Origin: Erwinia sp. E_sp_B01_1
GTDB taxonomy: Bacteria; Pseudomonadota; Gammaproteobacteria; Enterobacterales; Enterobacteriaceae
Length of the DNA: 64,000 nt
Direction of reading: 5' to 3'
Assembly: GCF_036865545.1 (NCBI RefSeq)
Contig: NZ_CP142208.1
Span: 248,001 to 312,000, forward strand
Position numbers and translations under genes: made by a program. The notes beneath the pieces were generated by a model. It did no database searches. It was not told where the DNA came from and saw only the letters and a program-made list of their open reading frames with translations. Position 1 is the first letter of the stretch, and every line of letters starts with the position of its first letter. Shown in pieces: positions 1 through 7,116 of the stretch.

Positions 1-171
1 AAAAATAAATTCGAATGATTCCAGGCTCCACTCTTTCGACGGCGAAAAGAACGGCGCGGAGAGAAAACTTTGGATCACGATGAACGACAGGGGAACGTAG
101 ATAACCAGCGTTGTTATCAGCACCACAATGCCGCGTGGCAGGCTCTGCCACTTTCTGCGCAATGCACTCAT
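1..171 (-). CDS. ABC transporter permease, N-terminal fragment (cut by window edge)
   Basis: Only the first 57 codons are inside the window; the gene continues past position 1. The start is the ATG whose complement ends at 171. The protein begins with a short basic stretch (SALRRKWQSLPRG), then one hydrophobic membrane segment (IVVLITTLVIYVPLSFIVIQ). This is the usual start of a binding-protein-dependent permease of the Fe3+/spermidine/phosphonate class. It follows the substrate-binding protein gene on the same strand after 86 bp, so it is probably the inner-membrane part of that importer. The ligand cannot be told from this fragment. Confidence 0.7.
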   Translation of the reverse strand, partial: MSALRRKWQSLPRGIVVLITTLVIYVPLSFIVIQSFLSAPFFSPSKEWSLESFEFIF

Positions 172-220
172 ATTTCTACCCTACGGTTATTCCAGAACAG
201 CGGGATCCGGCATGAAAGAA

Positions 221-248
221 GGTAGCGTGACAGGGATGACACGCTACC
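221..248 (-). other. Intercistronic hairpin between binding-protein and permease genes
   Basis: A perfect 9-bp inverted repeat (GGTAGCGTG at 221-229, CACGCTACC at 240-248) with a 10-nt loop lies just after the binding-protein stop and before the permease start. No T-tract follows, so it is not a classical terminator. By analogy with other importers, such hairpins protect the 3' end of the binding-protein message and keep it more abundant than the permease message. That role is inference. Confidence 0.5.
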
Positions 249-257
249 AAAATGCGA

Positions 258-1346
258 TTATTTGGCAGCAGCAGCGCGCCACTGTTTGATGTAATCGAGG
301 CGTTTTTTCTGTTGCAGGTATTCCAGCAGGGTTTCGTCAACCGGAATGGGTTTCAGCGCTTTGCCTAAAATTTTGGTCATCCCATCGATATCATTTTTCC
401 CTTCGATATCGTTACGGAGAGAGGGGATATCAGCTTTGTTTGCCAGGATGCTTTGGCCTTTTTCAGAGAGCACATAATCCAGCCACAGTTTTGCTGCATT
501 GCTGTGCTGAGCCTGCGAGCTGATGAAGGAAACGCGGGACAGCACCAGCGTGTAATCTTTGGGATAGGAGATCCCCAGCGACGGGTCATTTTTAGCGCGC
601 GCTTCGGCGTAGGAACCCAGGATGTTAAAGCCAATCAGGTTTTCGCCTGAGGAGACCCTTTCCATCATGGTGCCGGTAGAGGACTGCACCGCTAAACCGC
701 CTTTGGCGACGTCAGCCAGGGTTTTGAAGTAATTCGGATCGGCTTTGAAATCCTGTACGGAGAGCATAAAGCCCAGCCCCGATTTCTCGATGTCGTAAGT
801 GGTGACTTTTTTGCTGAATTTGTCGGGCTGGCTGGCGATCAGTTTGGCCAGGGCAGTGTGGGAGTCAGGCACTTCGCCCGCCGGGATCAGGCGCTTGTTA
901 TAGATAAACACCACAGGTTCGTAGGTGGTGCCATAAGCCTTGCTTTGCCAGACCGCCCATTTCGGTAGCTGGCCCTGCTCAGGGGATTTATATTCCTGCG
1001 CATAGTCGGTTGCCAGTTTTAACCCGGTATCCATAGAGGAGCTCCAGACCACGTCGCCACTAGTGCCGCCGGATGCCTGTTCGCTGATAAAACGGTTGTA
1101 CAGTTCCGTACTGTTCATGTCGTTATATTCAACTTTGATGCCCGGATAGGCCGCCTCAAAGCCCTGAATCAACGGGCCGGCAGCTTTGGTATCGGTGGTG
1201 GAATAGACCACCACCTTGCCTTCTTTGGTTGCCGCATCCACGACTTTTTGATAGTCAGCGGGATAACCCTGAGGTAATGCAGACATGGCAGAAAACGACA
1301 CAAGCACAGAGACAGCCAGCAGAGAGAGGGGTAATTTATTCGACAT
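258..1346 (-). CDS. Periplasmic substrate-binding protein of an Fe3+/phosphonate-type ABC importer
   Basis: A 362-residue secreted protein. The start at 1346 is chosen because AAGAGG lies about 9 nt upstream and gives a clean signal peptide (MSNKLPLSLLAVSVLVSFSAMSA), whereas the longest frame adds 15 unconvincing residues. The mature part (VVVYSTTD...GDVVWSSSMD) is the two-lobed fold used by iron, thiamine, 2-aminoethylphosphonate and phosphoglycerate binding proteins. The permease gene follows downstream. The neighbouring CitA/CitB-type two-component system suggests induction by a small external ligand such as a carboxylate or phosphorylated carboxylate, but this is inference and the true substrate is unknown. 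Confidence 0.75.
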   Translation of the reverse strand: MSNKLPLSLLAVSVLVSFSAMSALPQGYPADYQKVVDAATKEGKVVVYSTTDTKAAGPLIQGFEAAYPGIKVEYNDMNSTELYNRFISEQASGGTSGDVVWSSSMDTGLKLATDYAQEYKSPEQGQLPKWAVWQSKAYGTTYEPVVFIYNKRLIPAGEVPDSHTALAKLIASQPDKFSKKVTTYDIEKSGLGFMLSVQDFKADPNYFKTLADVAKGGLAVQSSTGTMMERVSSGENLIGFNILGSYAEARAKNDPSLGISYPKDYTLVLSRVSFISSQAQHSNAAKLWLDYVLSEKGQSILANKADIPSLRNDIEGKNDIDGMTKILGKALKPIPVDETLLEYLQQKKRLDYIKQWRAAAAK

Positions 1347-1539
1347 TGCAGTTAACCTCTTAGTTACATTTAGCAAACTAAAAGTCAACATAACTCATGG
1401 CGTCTCACAGGCAATAGAGGGGCGAATGTTATTATGCAGAAGTGTGATTGTTGGCATTATTTAAGCAATAAACACCATAAAAACCACGACGGGTGACGCT
1501 TATCCCCTCAGGATGACCTGAACAAGTACGGGGCTGAGG

Positions 1540-2229
1540 TCACATCTTTCGGTAAAGGCGCCTCGGGTGGCCGATGTTGCCGTACTGCATTTCGACGCAG
1601 ATGAACCCCATTTCGACGCAATATTCCAGATAACGGCGACAAGTCGTTTTGCTGATCCCGGCCTCTTTCACCACTTCTTCCACCGACCAGCTGCTCTCTG
1701 GTCTGGCGGTAATCACGCGCTGCACAAGGTCCAGCGTGGTGGGCTCAATCCCTTTTGCCGAAGGAGCGGAGGGGATTGAGGCCGCCGTGAGATTAAACAG
1801 CCGATCCAGCGAATGCTGATCCACCACTTTGACATGGCGCAATGTCTGTACCAGACGCATAAAGCGCTCCAGTGAGGCGTGCAGGCGGTTAAAAAACACC
1901 GGCTTAATAAGGTAATCAAATGCGCCGCTACGCATTGCATGGCTACAGGTTTGCATATCACTGGCAGCCGTAATGAAAATTACCGAACAGTCGAAGCTTT
2001 TGAGTAACGGGCTGTCGAGCAGATCCACGCCTTGCCCGTCCGGTAAATAGTTGTCGAGCAGCACAAGGCGCGGCTGATGTTGTTGCAATAGCACGCGCGC
2101 CTGTTCCAGCGTGCCAGCGATGCCAACCACGCGCAGAAGAAAATTTTGCTCAATATAATCACGATGTAAACCGGCAAGGTGCGGTTCATCTTCCACAATG
2201 ACAACATCAAGGGCGCGGGCATTATTCAT
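1540..2229 (-). CDS. CitB/DcuR-type response regulator
   Basis: A 229-residue cytoplasmic DNA-binding regulator. The receiver domain starts at VVIVEDEP (acidic pocket) and has the phosphoacceptor aspartate in VLLDNYLPDGQG. The C-terminal part (RPESSWSVEEVVKEAGISKTTCRRYLEYCVEMG) is the helix-turn-helix found in CitB, DpiA and DcuR. The start at 2229 has AGGA about 8 nt upstream. It overlaps the last 8 bases of the sensor kinase gene, so the two are co-translated. It probably activates the adjacent ABC importer when phosphorylated by the kinase. Target sites were not identified. Confidence 0.85.
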   Translation of the reverse strand: MNNARALDVVIVEDEPHLAGLHRDYIEQNFLLRVVGIAGTLEQARVLLQQHQPRLVLLDNYLPDGQGVDLLDSPLLKSFDCSVIFITAASDMQTCSHAMRSGAFDYLIKPVFFNRLHASLERFMRLVQTLRHVKVVDQHSLDRLFNLTAASIPSAPSAKGIEPTTLDLVQRVITARPESSWSVEEVVKEAGISKTTCRRYLEYCVEMGFICVEMQYGNIGHPRRLYRKM

Positions 2230-3874
2230 GGTGTTGTCCTGATAAAGCAGAGTCCGGCAACGGAATAAACACAGAAAAGATGGTTCCCTGCGGCGAATTA
2301 TCGGCGATCTCAATACTGCCGCCAGCCTGACGGACGTAACCGGCCACCAGATAGAGGCCGATGCCGTGATCTGAACCGGCTCTTTCGCTGTCGTCAGAAG
2401 GCTTACTGGTGACGCCTTGTTCGAAGAGATGCGGTTTCAGGATGTCATCCACGCCGCAGCCCCTGTCGGCCACCTCAATCAGCAGCTCGTTATTTCGATC
2501 TGACATATAGAGTTCCACAGGTGCTGCCGGGCCAGGGGATTTGAGGGTTGCATCCAGGGCGTTATCCAGCAGGTTACCCACTATCGACATCAGTTCGGTT
2601 TCATTAATCCTGACCGGCAGACGGGTAAGCTGGCACGCCGGGTCGAAAGCCAGTTCAATCCCTTTTTCCCGTGCGCTGGCATATTTCCCCAGTAACAGGC
2701 CACAGAGCGCCGGAGAGGTGAAACGGGCAGAGACAAAATCCAGCACATCCTGCGCCTCCCCGGATTGTGCCCGAATATAATGCATCGCTTCGTCGTAACG
2801 CTGCAGTTGCAGCAGGCCCACCAGCGTTGCGGTCCAGTTAAGCTGTTCATGGCGCATGATGCGTAAGCTGTCTGCATAACGCTTCACCTGGCTGAGCTGG
2901 CTGCTGAGGGTATTCATGTCGTTTTTATCGCGAAAGCTGAATATCCAGCCGTTTTCCACGCCGGGTTCCAGTTTAATCGGCACACGATTGAAGATGACCT
3001 GTCGCTGATTGAGCACGGTAATCTGGTCATGGTGGCTGTGTTTTTCCTGCTCATCACCTTGCGCAAAAAAACGGGGCGGAGTCTGTAAGATCGCCTCAAG
3101 CGGTTTTCCGAGAAGTTCGCTTTCAGGCTGGCGGATATCCAGCAGTTCACGGGCTGCACGGTTAATTAAGATCAGCTGTTTCCCGGCGTTCACGGCAAAA
3201 ACCCCTTCGTACATCGCTTCCAGCAGCGCTTTTTGCTGCAGTACCAGCAGAGCGATATCTTTTGGCTCCAGCCAGAACATCTGTTTTTTGACGTTGCGGG
3301 TGAATATCCAGGAGAAAACAAACAGCAGCAGCAGCAGCACCAGACCGTATAACCCCGCCTGCCAGAGAAGCCGGGCACTGACAGTGTTGATATAAGAGAT
3401 GAGATAGCCGACTGAAACAATGCCAGTCACATGATGACGGGCATCCATGATCGGTGCCTTACTGCGTAACGAAAGGCCGATGCCGCCCTGACGCATCGAA
3501 ATGATGGTTTTCCCCTGCAGGACTTCAGCATTATCCCCGCCTATCATCGGCAAATTCAGGCGCTCTGGCGATTCTGAATGATAGAGGTGCTGCTCTTTGA
3601 CATCGCCAATCACAATGTAGCTGGCATCACTCTGGTTACGCAGCGGCTGAATTAACCGGGCTATCTCTGCCAGATTGCGGGTTGCTACCGCGTCTGAAAG
3701 TCCGGGCATAAGCGCTATCTGGCTGGCCTGAACGCGGGCGCGCTGGCCAAGGTCGTGATGCAGTTGGCGATCGGTAAAATGAAAAAGAACAGTGCCCAGC
3801 AGGGTTAACAGCAGGCAGGAAAAGAGCACGAGCGATAAAAAGAGTTTCACCTGAAAAGGCAATCTGCGTTTCAT
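2222..3874 (-). CDS. CitA/DcuS-type membrane sensor histidine kinase
   Basis: A 550-residue sensor. Layout: N-terminal membrane helix (VKLFLSLVLFSCLLLTLLGTVLF), a periplasmic PAS-like sensing domain, a second membrane helix (LLWQAGLYGLVLLLLLFVFSWIF), a cytoplasmic PAS domain (LEAMYEGVFAVN), a histidine box (RIMRHEQLNW) and an HATPase domain with N-box (NLLDNALDAT) and G-boxes (DRGCGVD, GIGLYLV). This is the CitA/DcuS/DpiB architecture, normally sensing di- or tricarboxylates. The start at 3874 is the first good Met before the membrane helix; its ribosome binding site is weak, so the start is less sure than the family call. The cognate regulator gene overlaps its end. Confidence 0.85.
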   Translation of the reverse strand: MKRRLPFQVKLFLSLVLFSCLLLTLLGTVLFHFTDRQLHHDLGQRARVQASQIALMPGLSDAVATRNLAEIARLIQPLRNQSDASYIVIGDVKEQHLYHSESPERLNLPMIGGDNAEVLQGKTIISMRQGGIGLSLRSKAPIMDARHHVTGIVSVGYLISYINTVSARLLWQAGLYGLVLLLLLFVFSWIFTRNVKKQMFWLEPKDIALLVLQQKALLEAMYEGVFAVNAGKQLILINRAARELLDIRQPESELLGKPLEAILQTPPRFFAQGDEQEKHSHHDQITVLNQRQVIFNRVPIKLEPGVENGWIFSFRDKNDMNTLSSQLSQVKRYADSLRIMRHEQLNWTATLVGLLQLQRYDEAMHYIRAQSGEAQDVLDFVSARFTSPALCGLLLGKYASAREKGIELAFDPACQLTRLPVRINETELMSIVGNLLDNALDATLKSPGPAAPVELYMSDRNNELLIEVADRGCGVDDILKPHLFEQGVTSKPSDDSERAGSDHGIGLYLVAGYVRQAGGSIEIADNSPQGTIFSVFIPLPDSALSGQHHE

Positions 3875-3950
3875 AAATCTGCATATGACAACAATTGAGC
3901 AACGTCGAATCAGCCTATCACGCAAAAATTGGTGCGGTAATCAGGGAGAA

Positions 3951-3980
3951 GCAGAGTTGTGAGCTGACGATCAACTCTGC
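3951..3980. other. Perfect 9-bp inverted repeat upstream of the sensor kinase gene
   Basis: GCAGAGTTG (3951-3959) and CAACTCTGC (3972-3980) are exact complements separated by 12 nt, about 80 bp upstream of the kinase start. A short T-poor tail follows. It may be a regulator operator for the two-component genes or a weak terminator; the sequence alone does not decide. Confidence 0.35.
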
Positions 3981-4111
3981 AATTTTACAGGAGCGTTGCG
4001 CTGGCTGAAAAAGGGGAGGCTTGCACGCAGAAGGGGGATGAGCCACGCATCAGACGCACAGTTCCCTCCTTATCAACGGATGAAGACCGACTTTGCATCA
4101 GGGGATCGGCT

Positions 4112-4639
4112 TCACCAGTTCAGCTGACGAACAATTTCTTTCCGGTAGGCGGTGTCAATTTGTGCGGGAACCTGTTCGATATAGCGTTTCGCATGATGCC
4201 GCGTCTCTCCCTCAAGCTGGCTCAGATAGCCGATCGCCTCTTCAACCGTAGGCACACGTCCTTCTGCGGCGAGGCTTTTCGCAGGCAGCCCGGTCCAGAT
4301 CACGCTTTCAATGCCTTTTTCCTGCGCCCATTTCGCCAGATCGCCCACTGGCCGCTCACTCAACGTCAGCCAACCGATGCCGTCAGCGCGATCGGCGGGG
4401 ATGCCCTCACGCAACCTCAGCATTTCTATGGCGCCTGCAAGATTATCGGTGTTCAGCCATGACCAGAGCACCGTCACGGGCGCGGCATTCAGGCAAATCG
4501 CGGTGGCCAGTTCTCCCCCATCGCTTACGCGGCAAAACTCCACGGGCACCCTGGGGCCGTCAAGCTTCCAGTCACCTTTGACGTCCAACTGCCCCTGTTT
4601 CCAGACCAGCGATCCCCAACCAAGACAGGCAATGTTCAT
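4112..4639 (-). CDS. Gamma-glutamylcyclotransferase-fold protein of unknown function
   Basis: 175 residues, cytoplasmic, no signal peptide. The N-terminus MNIACLGWGSLVWKQG carries the G-x-GSL type loop that in the gamma-glutamylcyclotransferase/AIG2-like fold forms the substrate pocket. A middle stretch (VPVEFCRVSDG) fits the same fold. Enterobacterial relatives are annotated only as hypothetical proteins. It stands alone between the two-component system and the cold-shock genes, on the opposite strand to the latter. The enzyme activity is not established and the fold assignment is from motif recognition. Confidence 0.6.
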   Translation of the reverse strand: MNIACLGWGSLVWKQGQLDVKGDWKLDGPRVPVEFCRVSDGGELATAICLNAAPVTVLWSWLNTDNLAGAIEMLRLREGIPADRADGIGWLTLSERPVGDLAKWAQEKGIESVIWTGLPAKSLAAEGRVPTVEEAIGYLSQLEGETRHHAKRYIEQVPAQIDTAYRKEIVRQLNW

Positions 4640-4829
4640 TCTGTTTATTCCCTTTCAAATAAAGGCCTTAAAAGCGGGTTAACGCAACGCGAGAGTTAAG
4701 ATTAGCTCAAAAACCTGTGATCTACGTCGGTTACAGGGCGCCAGACTGAGCAGGGTTTTACTCATTGAATTGTCCGCGAAACAGGGCTCAACCCCGGTGC
4801 CGACAGGCGTGAAGGGCAGGGAAGGAAAT

Positions 4830-4912
4830 GTTAAAAAAATATTAAAAAAACTAACGCTTGCTTAGTGAGTCGGTTCGGGCGTAGTATGCGTCATCGGTTT
4901 GGAACACAGACC
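4830..4912 (+). promoter_or_regulatory. Cold-shock promoter with UP-like A/T element and cold box
   Basis: An A/T-rich block (about 4830-4850) precedes a -35 TTGCTT (4858-4863) and a -10 TAGTAT (4882-4887) with an 18-bp spacer. The predicted transcript would begin near 4893 and run straight into CGGTTTGGAACACAGACC (4895-4912), which closely resembles the cold box at the 5' end of E. coli cspA mRNA. The resulting leader is about 175 nt, similar to the long thermosensing leader of cspA. It also holds AGTAAA (4929-4934), which resembles the cut-box described in Yersinia csp mRNAs. Confidence 0.7.
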
Positions 4913-5069
4913 TTATGTACACGAAATTAGTAAAGCAGTTCTCATTCAAAGCGTTATCCCTGGATATCCTTCCTCTTGAGTCTTCTTTTAAGTGCCCCAT
5001 AAGAACTAATCTGAAAACAGGCCTTGTCTGTCACCTTGTGTGACTCAAAAAAATTCAAAGGAAATATTC

Positions 5070-5282
5070 ATGTCTAACAAAATGACTGGTTTAGTAAAAT
5101 GGTTCAACTCTGACAAAGGCTTCGGCTTCATTTCTCCAGAAGACGGCAGCAAAGATGTATTCGTACATTTCTCTGCAATTCAGAGCAACGATTTCAAAAC
5201 TTTAGATGAAGGCCAGAAAGTGGAATTCACTATCGAAAACGGCGCTAAAGGCCCTGCAGCTGGCAACGTTGTTGCTCTGTAA
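5070..5282 (+). CDS. cspA: CspA-family cold shock protein, first tandem copy
   Basis: A 70-residue RNA chaperone of the cold-shock domain family. The start at 5070 ([13 protein letters not shown]) is chosen over an in-frame upstream ATG because AAGGAAAT sits just before it and the family length is 70. Both nucleic-acid motifs are intact: KGFGFI (RNP1) and DVFVHF (RNP2). The product should melt mRNA secondary structure in the cytoplasm. Its leader carries a cold box, so strong induction after a temperature drop is expected. A second, very similar gene follows 282 bp downstream, an arrangement like the tandem cspA1/cspA2 of Yersinia. Confidence 0.93.
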   Translation: MSNKMTGLVKWFNSDKGFGFISPEDGSKDVFVHFSAIQSNDFKTLDEGQKVEFTIENGAKGPAAGNVVAL

Positions 5283-5284
5283 TT

Positions 5285-5351
5285 GCTGCTGACTTCACTG
5301 ACGCTTACGAACGCGATGAGGGCCACGGCCTGAGCAGCTAAGCAACAGTGA
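5285..5351 (+). ncRNA. Structured 3' UTR element of csp copy 1 (candidate RNA motif)
   Basis: Directly after the stop codon the transcript can fold into TCACTG (5295-5300) paired with CAGTGA (5346-5351), a 2x2 internal loop, then GCTTA (5303-5307) paired with TAAGC (5339-5343), and an inner hairpin GGC-CACG-GCC (5321-5330). The same structure, with compensating base changes, follows the second csp gene. It ends right before the terminator. The function is unknown; stability control or RNase processing of csp mRNA are possible roles. Confidence 0.55.
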
Positions 5352-5355
5352 TAAG

Positions 5356-5383
5356 AAAACCCGCCCTGTGCGGGTTTTTTTTT
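5356..5383 (+). terminator. Rho-independent terminator of csp copy 1
   Basis: AAACCCG paired with CGGGTTT around a 7-nt loop, followed by a long T run ending at 5383. It should end most transcripts of the first csp gene. Confidence 0.85.
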
Positions 5384-5564
5384 GCCTGAATCAGGTGCCC
5401 TGCCTGCTTCTCCCTGGTTAAAAATCAGCGTGTCTGAGCGATCCGATCGGGTTATCAAAAGATATTCATCCCCATATGCCTCCTTTCAACTATGCTTAAG
5501 ACCTGACCTGAACATTGGCTTTTGTTCGTCAGGCTGAGTAACACCCACAATCAAGGAAATAATT

Positions 5565-5777
5565 ATGGCTGGTAAAATGACTGGTATCGTCAAATGGTTC
5601 AACGCTGAGAAAGGCTTCGGCTTTATCACTCCAGATGACGGTAGCAAAGATGTGTTCGTGCATTTCTCTGCGATCCAGAGCAACGATTTCAAAACGTTAG
5701 ATGAAGGCCAGAAAGTAGAGTTCACTATTGAGAACGGTGCTAAAGGTCCATCAGCTGGCAACGTAGTGCCGTTGTAA
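5565..5777 (+). CDS. CspA-family cold shock protein, second tandem copy
   Basis: A 70-residue cold-shock domain protein ([13 protein letters not shown]). KGFGFI and DVFVHF are intact, and from [14 protein letters not shown] to the C-terminus it is almost identical to the first copy. AAGGAAAT precedes the ATG. Unlike copy 1, I see no cold box or long leader in the 180 bp between the upstream terminator and this start, so it may be expressed from a shorter promoter or by read-through. The pair probably arose by tandem duplication that also copied the 3' UTR. Confidence 0.92.
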   Translation: MAGKMTGIVKWFNAEKGFGFITPDDGSKDVFVHFSAIQSNDFKTLDEGQKVEFTIENGAKGPSAGNVVPL

Positions 5778-5779
5778 TT

Positions 5780-5846
5780 GCTGACAGCTTCGCTGAAGTT
5801 TACGATCGCGATGAAGGCCACGGCCTGAGCAGTTAAGCGTCAGCGA
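5780..5846 (+). ncRNA. Structured 3' UTR element of csp copy 2 (candidate RNA motif)
   Basis: Counterpart of the element after csp copy 1. TCGCTG (5790-5795) pairs with CAGCGA (5841-5846), GTTTA (5798-5802) pairs with TAAGC (5834-5838) with one G-U wobble, and GGC-CACG-GCC (5816-5825) forms the inner hairpin. Compared with copy 1, one A-U pair has become G-C and one C-G pair has become U-G, so the pairing is kept while the bases change. There is no insertion or deletion between the two copies. Confidence 0.55.
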
Positions 5847-5879
5847 TAAAAAAACCACTCATCACGAGTGGTTTTTTTA
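5847..5879. terminator. Bidirectional terminator between csp copy 2 and the MscS-type gene
   Basis: AAAAACCACTC and GAGTGGTTTTT form a strong stem around ATCAC, with A and T runs on the two sides. It can therefore stop both the csp transcript (plus strand) and the convergent channel gene (minus strand). Confidence 0.85.
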
Positions 5880-5898
5880 TGCTTAGCCGGGCAAAAAA

Positions 5899-7007
5899 TT
5901 ATGCCCTTTTCTGATCCCCATAAGAAGCATCATCCTGATCTTCCTGAGCATCGGTGGCCCACGGGTTATTGATAATCATATTCGGCAGCGCCATTTCTAT
6001 CTCCTGCGCCTGCAGTTTTTCAATAATCTGAATATTGATCTCCTGCTGAATATCCATGTATTTGTTGTAGTCGGCAGTATTGACGATATGCACCACTTCA
6101 TAATTCAGGCGGTCACTGCCAAAGCCCAGCAGATGGGCACGGTCAAATTTGGTTTCGCCTACATCGGTAATAATCTTTTTAACCATCTCGCCAATTTTAC
6201 GCAGCTTTTCTGGCGGCGTGTTCAGCGCCACGCTGAAAGTGAAGACGATACGGCGGGTCTGCATCCGTTTGTAATTGTGCAGCGTTTGCTGCAGCAAAAT
6301 GGCATTCCCGCAGACTATCTGCTCGCCACTCAGGCTACGGATACGGGTGGTTTTCAGGCCGATATGTTCAACCGTCCCTGCCACATCGTTGAACACCACG
6401 AAATCGCCAATTTCAAAAGGCTTGTCAAAACCAATGGAAAGCGAGGCGAAAACATCACTGAGGATAGTCTGGATGGCAAGCGCAATGGCGATACCGCCGA
6501 CGCCCAGGCTGGCTACCAGCGCGGTGATATCCACGCCCGCATTCGCCAGAATAGAGAGCAGCATCACCGACCAGACCATAGCTCGCAGGATCAGGCCGGT
6601 GATCACCAGCGTGACAGGATTCCGGGACATGCCCGGCTCACGCAGCCAGGAGACTACCCCTCTGTCCAGCCACAAGGCCATCTGTATCGCCAGTACCAGG
6701 AACCACGCATGACTGATAGTGTTGTAGAGTTTATCGGGCAGGTTAACAAAGCGCAGGCTGAACAGAAAAGCTGAGATAAAAATCAACAGCTTACTGGTTC
6801 TGGTCAGCATGTCGGTGAACACCGCGCGGCTTCTGCGAGCGGAATGGTGCTTCTCCCCCAGCTATTAATCCCTTTCTGGATGACGGCAAGTAACCGGTTA
6901 ATAACCCAGTACATGATCAGCGTGACCAGCACGATAGTGGCCGCACCTATCCAGAACGACGGCGCCATGACCAGAGTAATAAAATCAAAACGTGACAAAA
7001 ACTGCAT
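5899..7007 (-). pseudogene. MscS-family mechanosensitive channel gene interrupted by a one-base frameshift
   Basis: Two frames on the minus strand together make one MscS-like protein of about 369 residues. The first (from 7007, MQFLSRFDFITLVMAPSFWIG) holds the first membrane helix. The second (to 5899) carries further helices and the typical pore and beta-domain region (GVGGIAIALAIQ, SLSIGFDKPFEIGDFV, GTVEHIGLKTTRIR). They are out of step by one base. Adding one G to the five-G run (C5 at 6855-6859 on the plus strand) restores a continuous reading through WGEKHHSARRSRAVFTDML. As written the gene is broken, unless the missing base is a sequencing error. The likely role when intact is relief of osmotic down-shock in the inner membrane. 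Confidence 0.75.
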
Positions 7008-7116
7008 TTTCTCTCCTTAAACCGGGGATGAAGTACCAGTATAGGAAAAGGATCGGCGGGTGGGGGCATTGAGGAGGTTTAGCCAGCTCATCTTTCGACG
7101 GGCTGGCTGTAAAGCG

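Noticed and set aside
4640..4890. Possible small gene upstream of the csp leader
   Set aside because: No frame with a ribosome binding site or family features; the region is better explained as promoter and A/T element.
5180..5821. Minus-strand frames (92 and 111 codons) over the csp genes
   Set aside because: They look alike only because the csp genes are duplicated; both are antisense to strongly conserved cold-shock genes.
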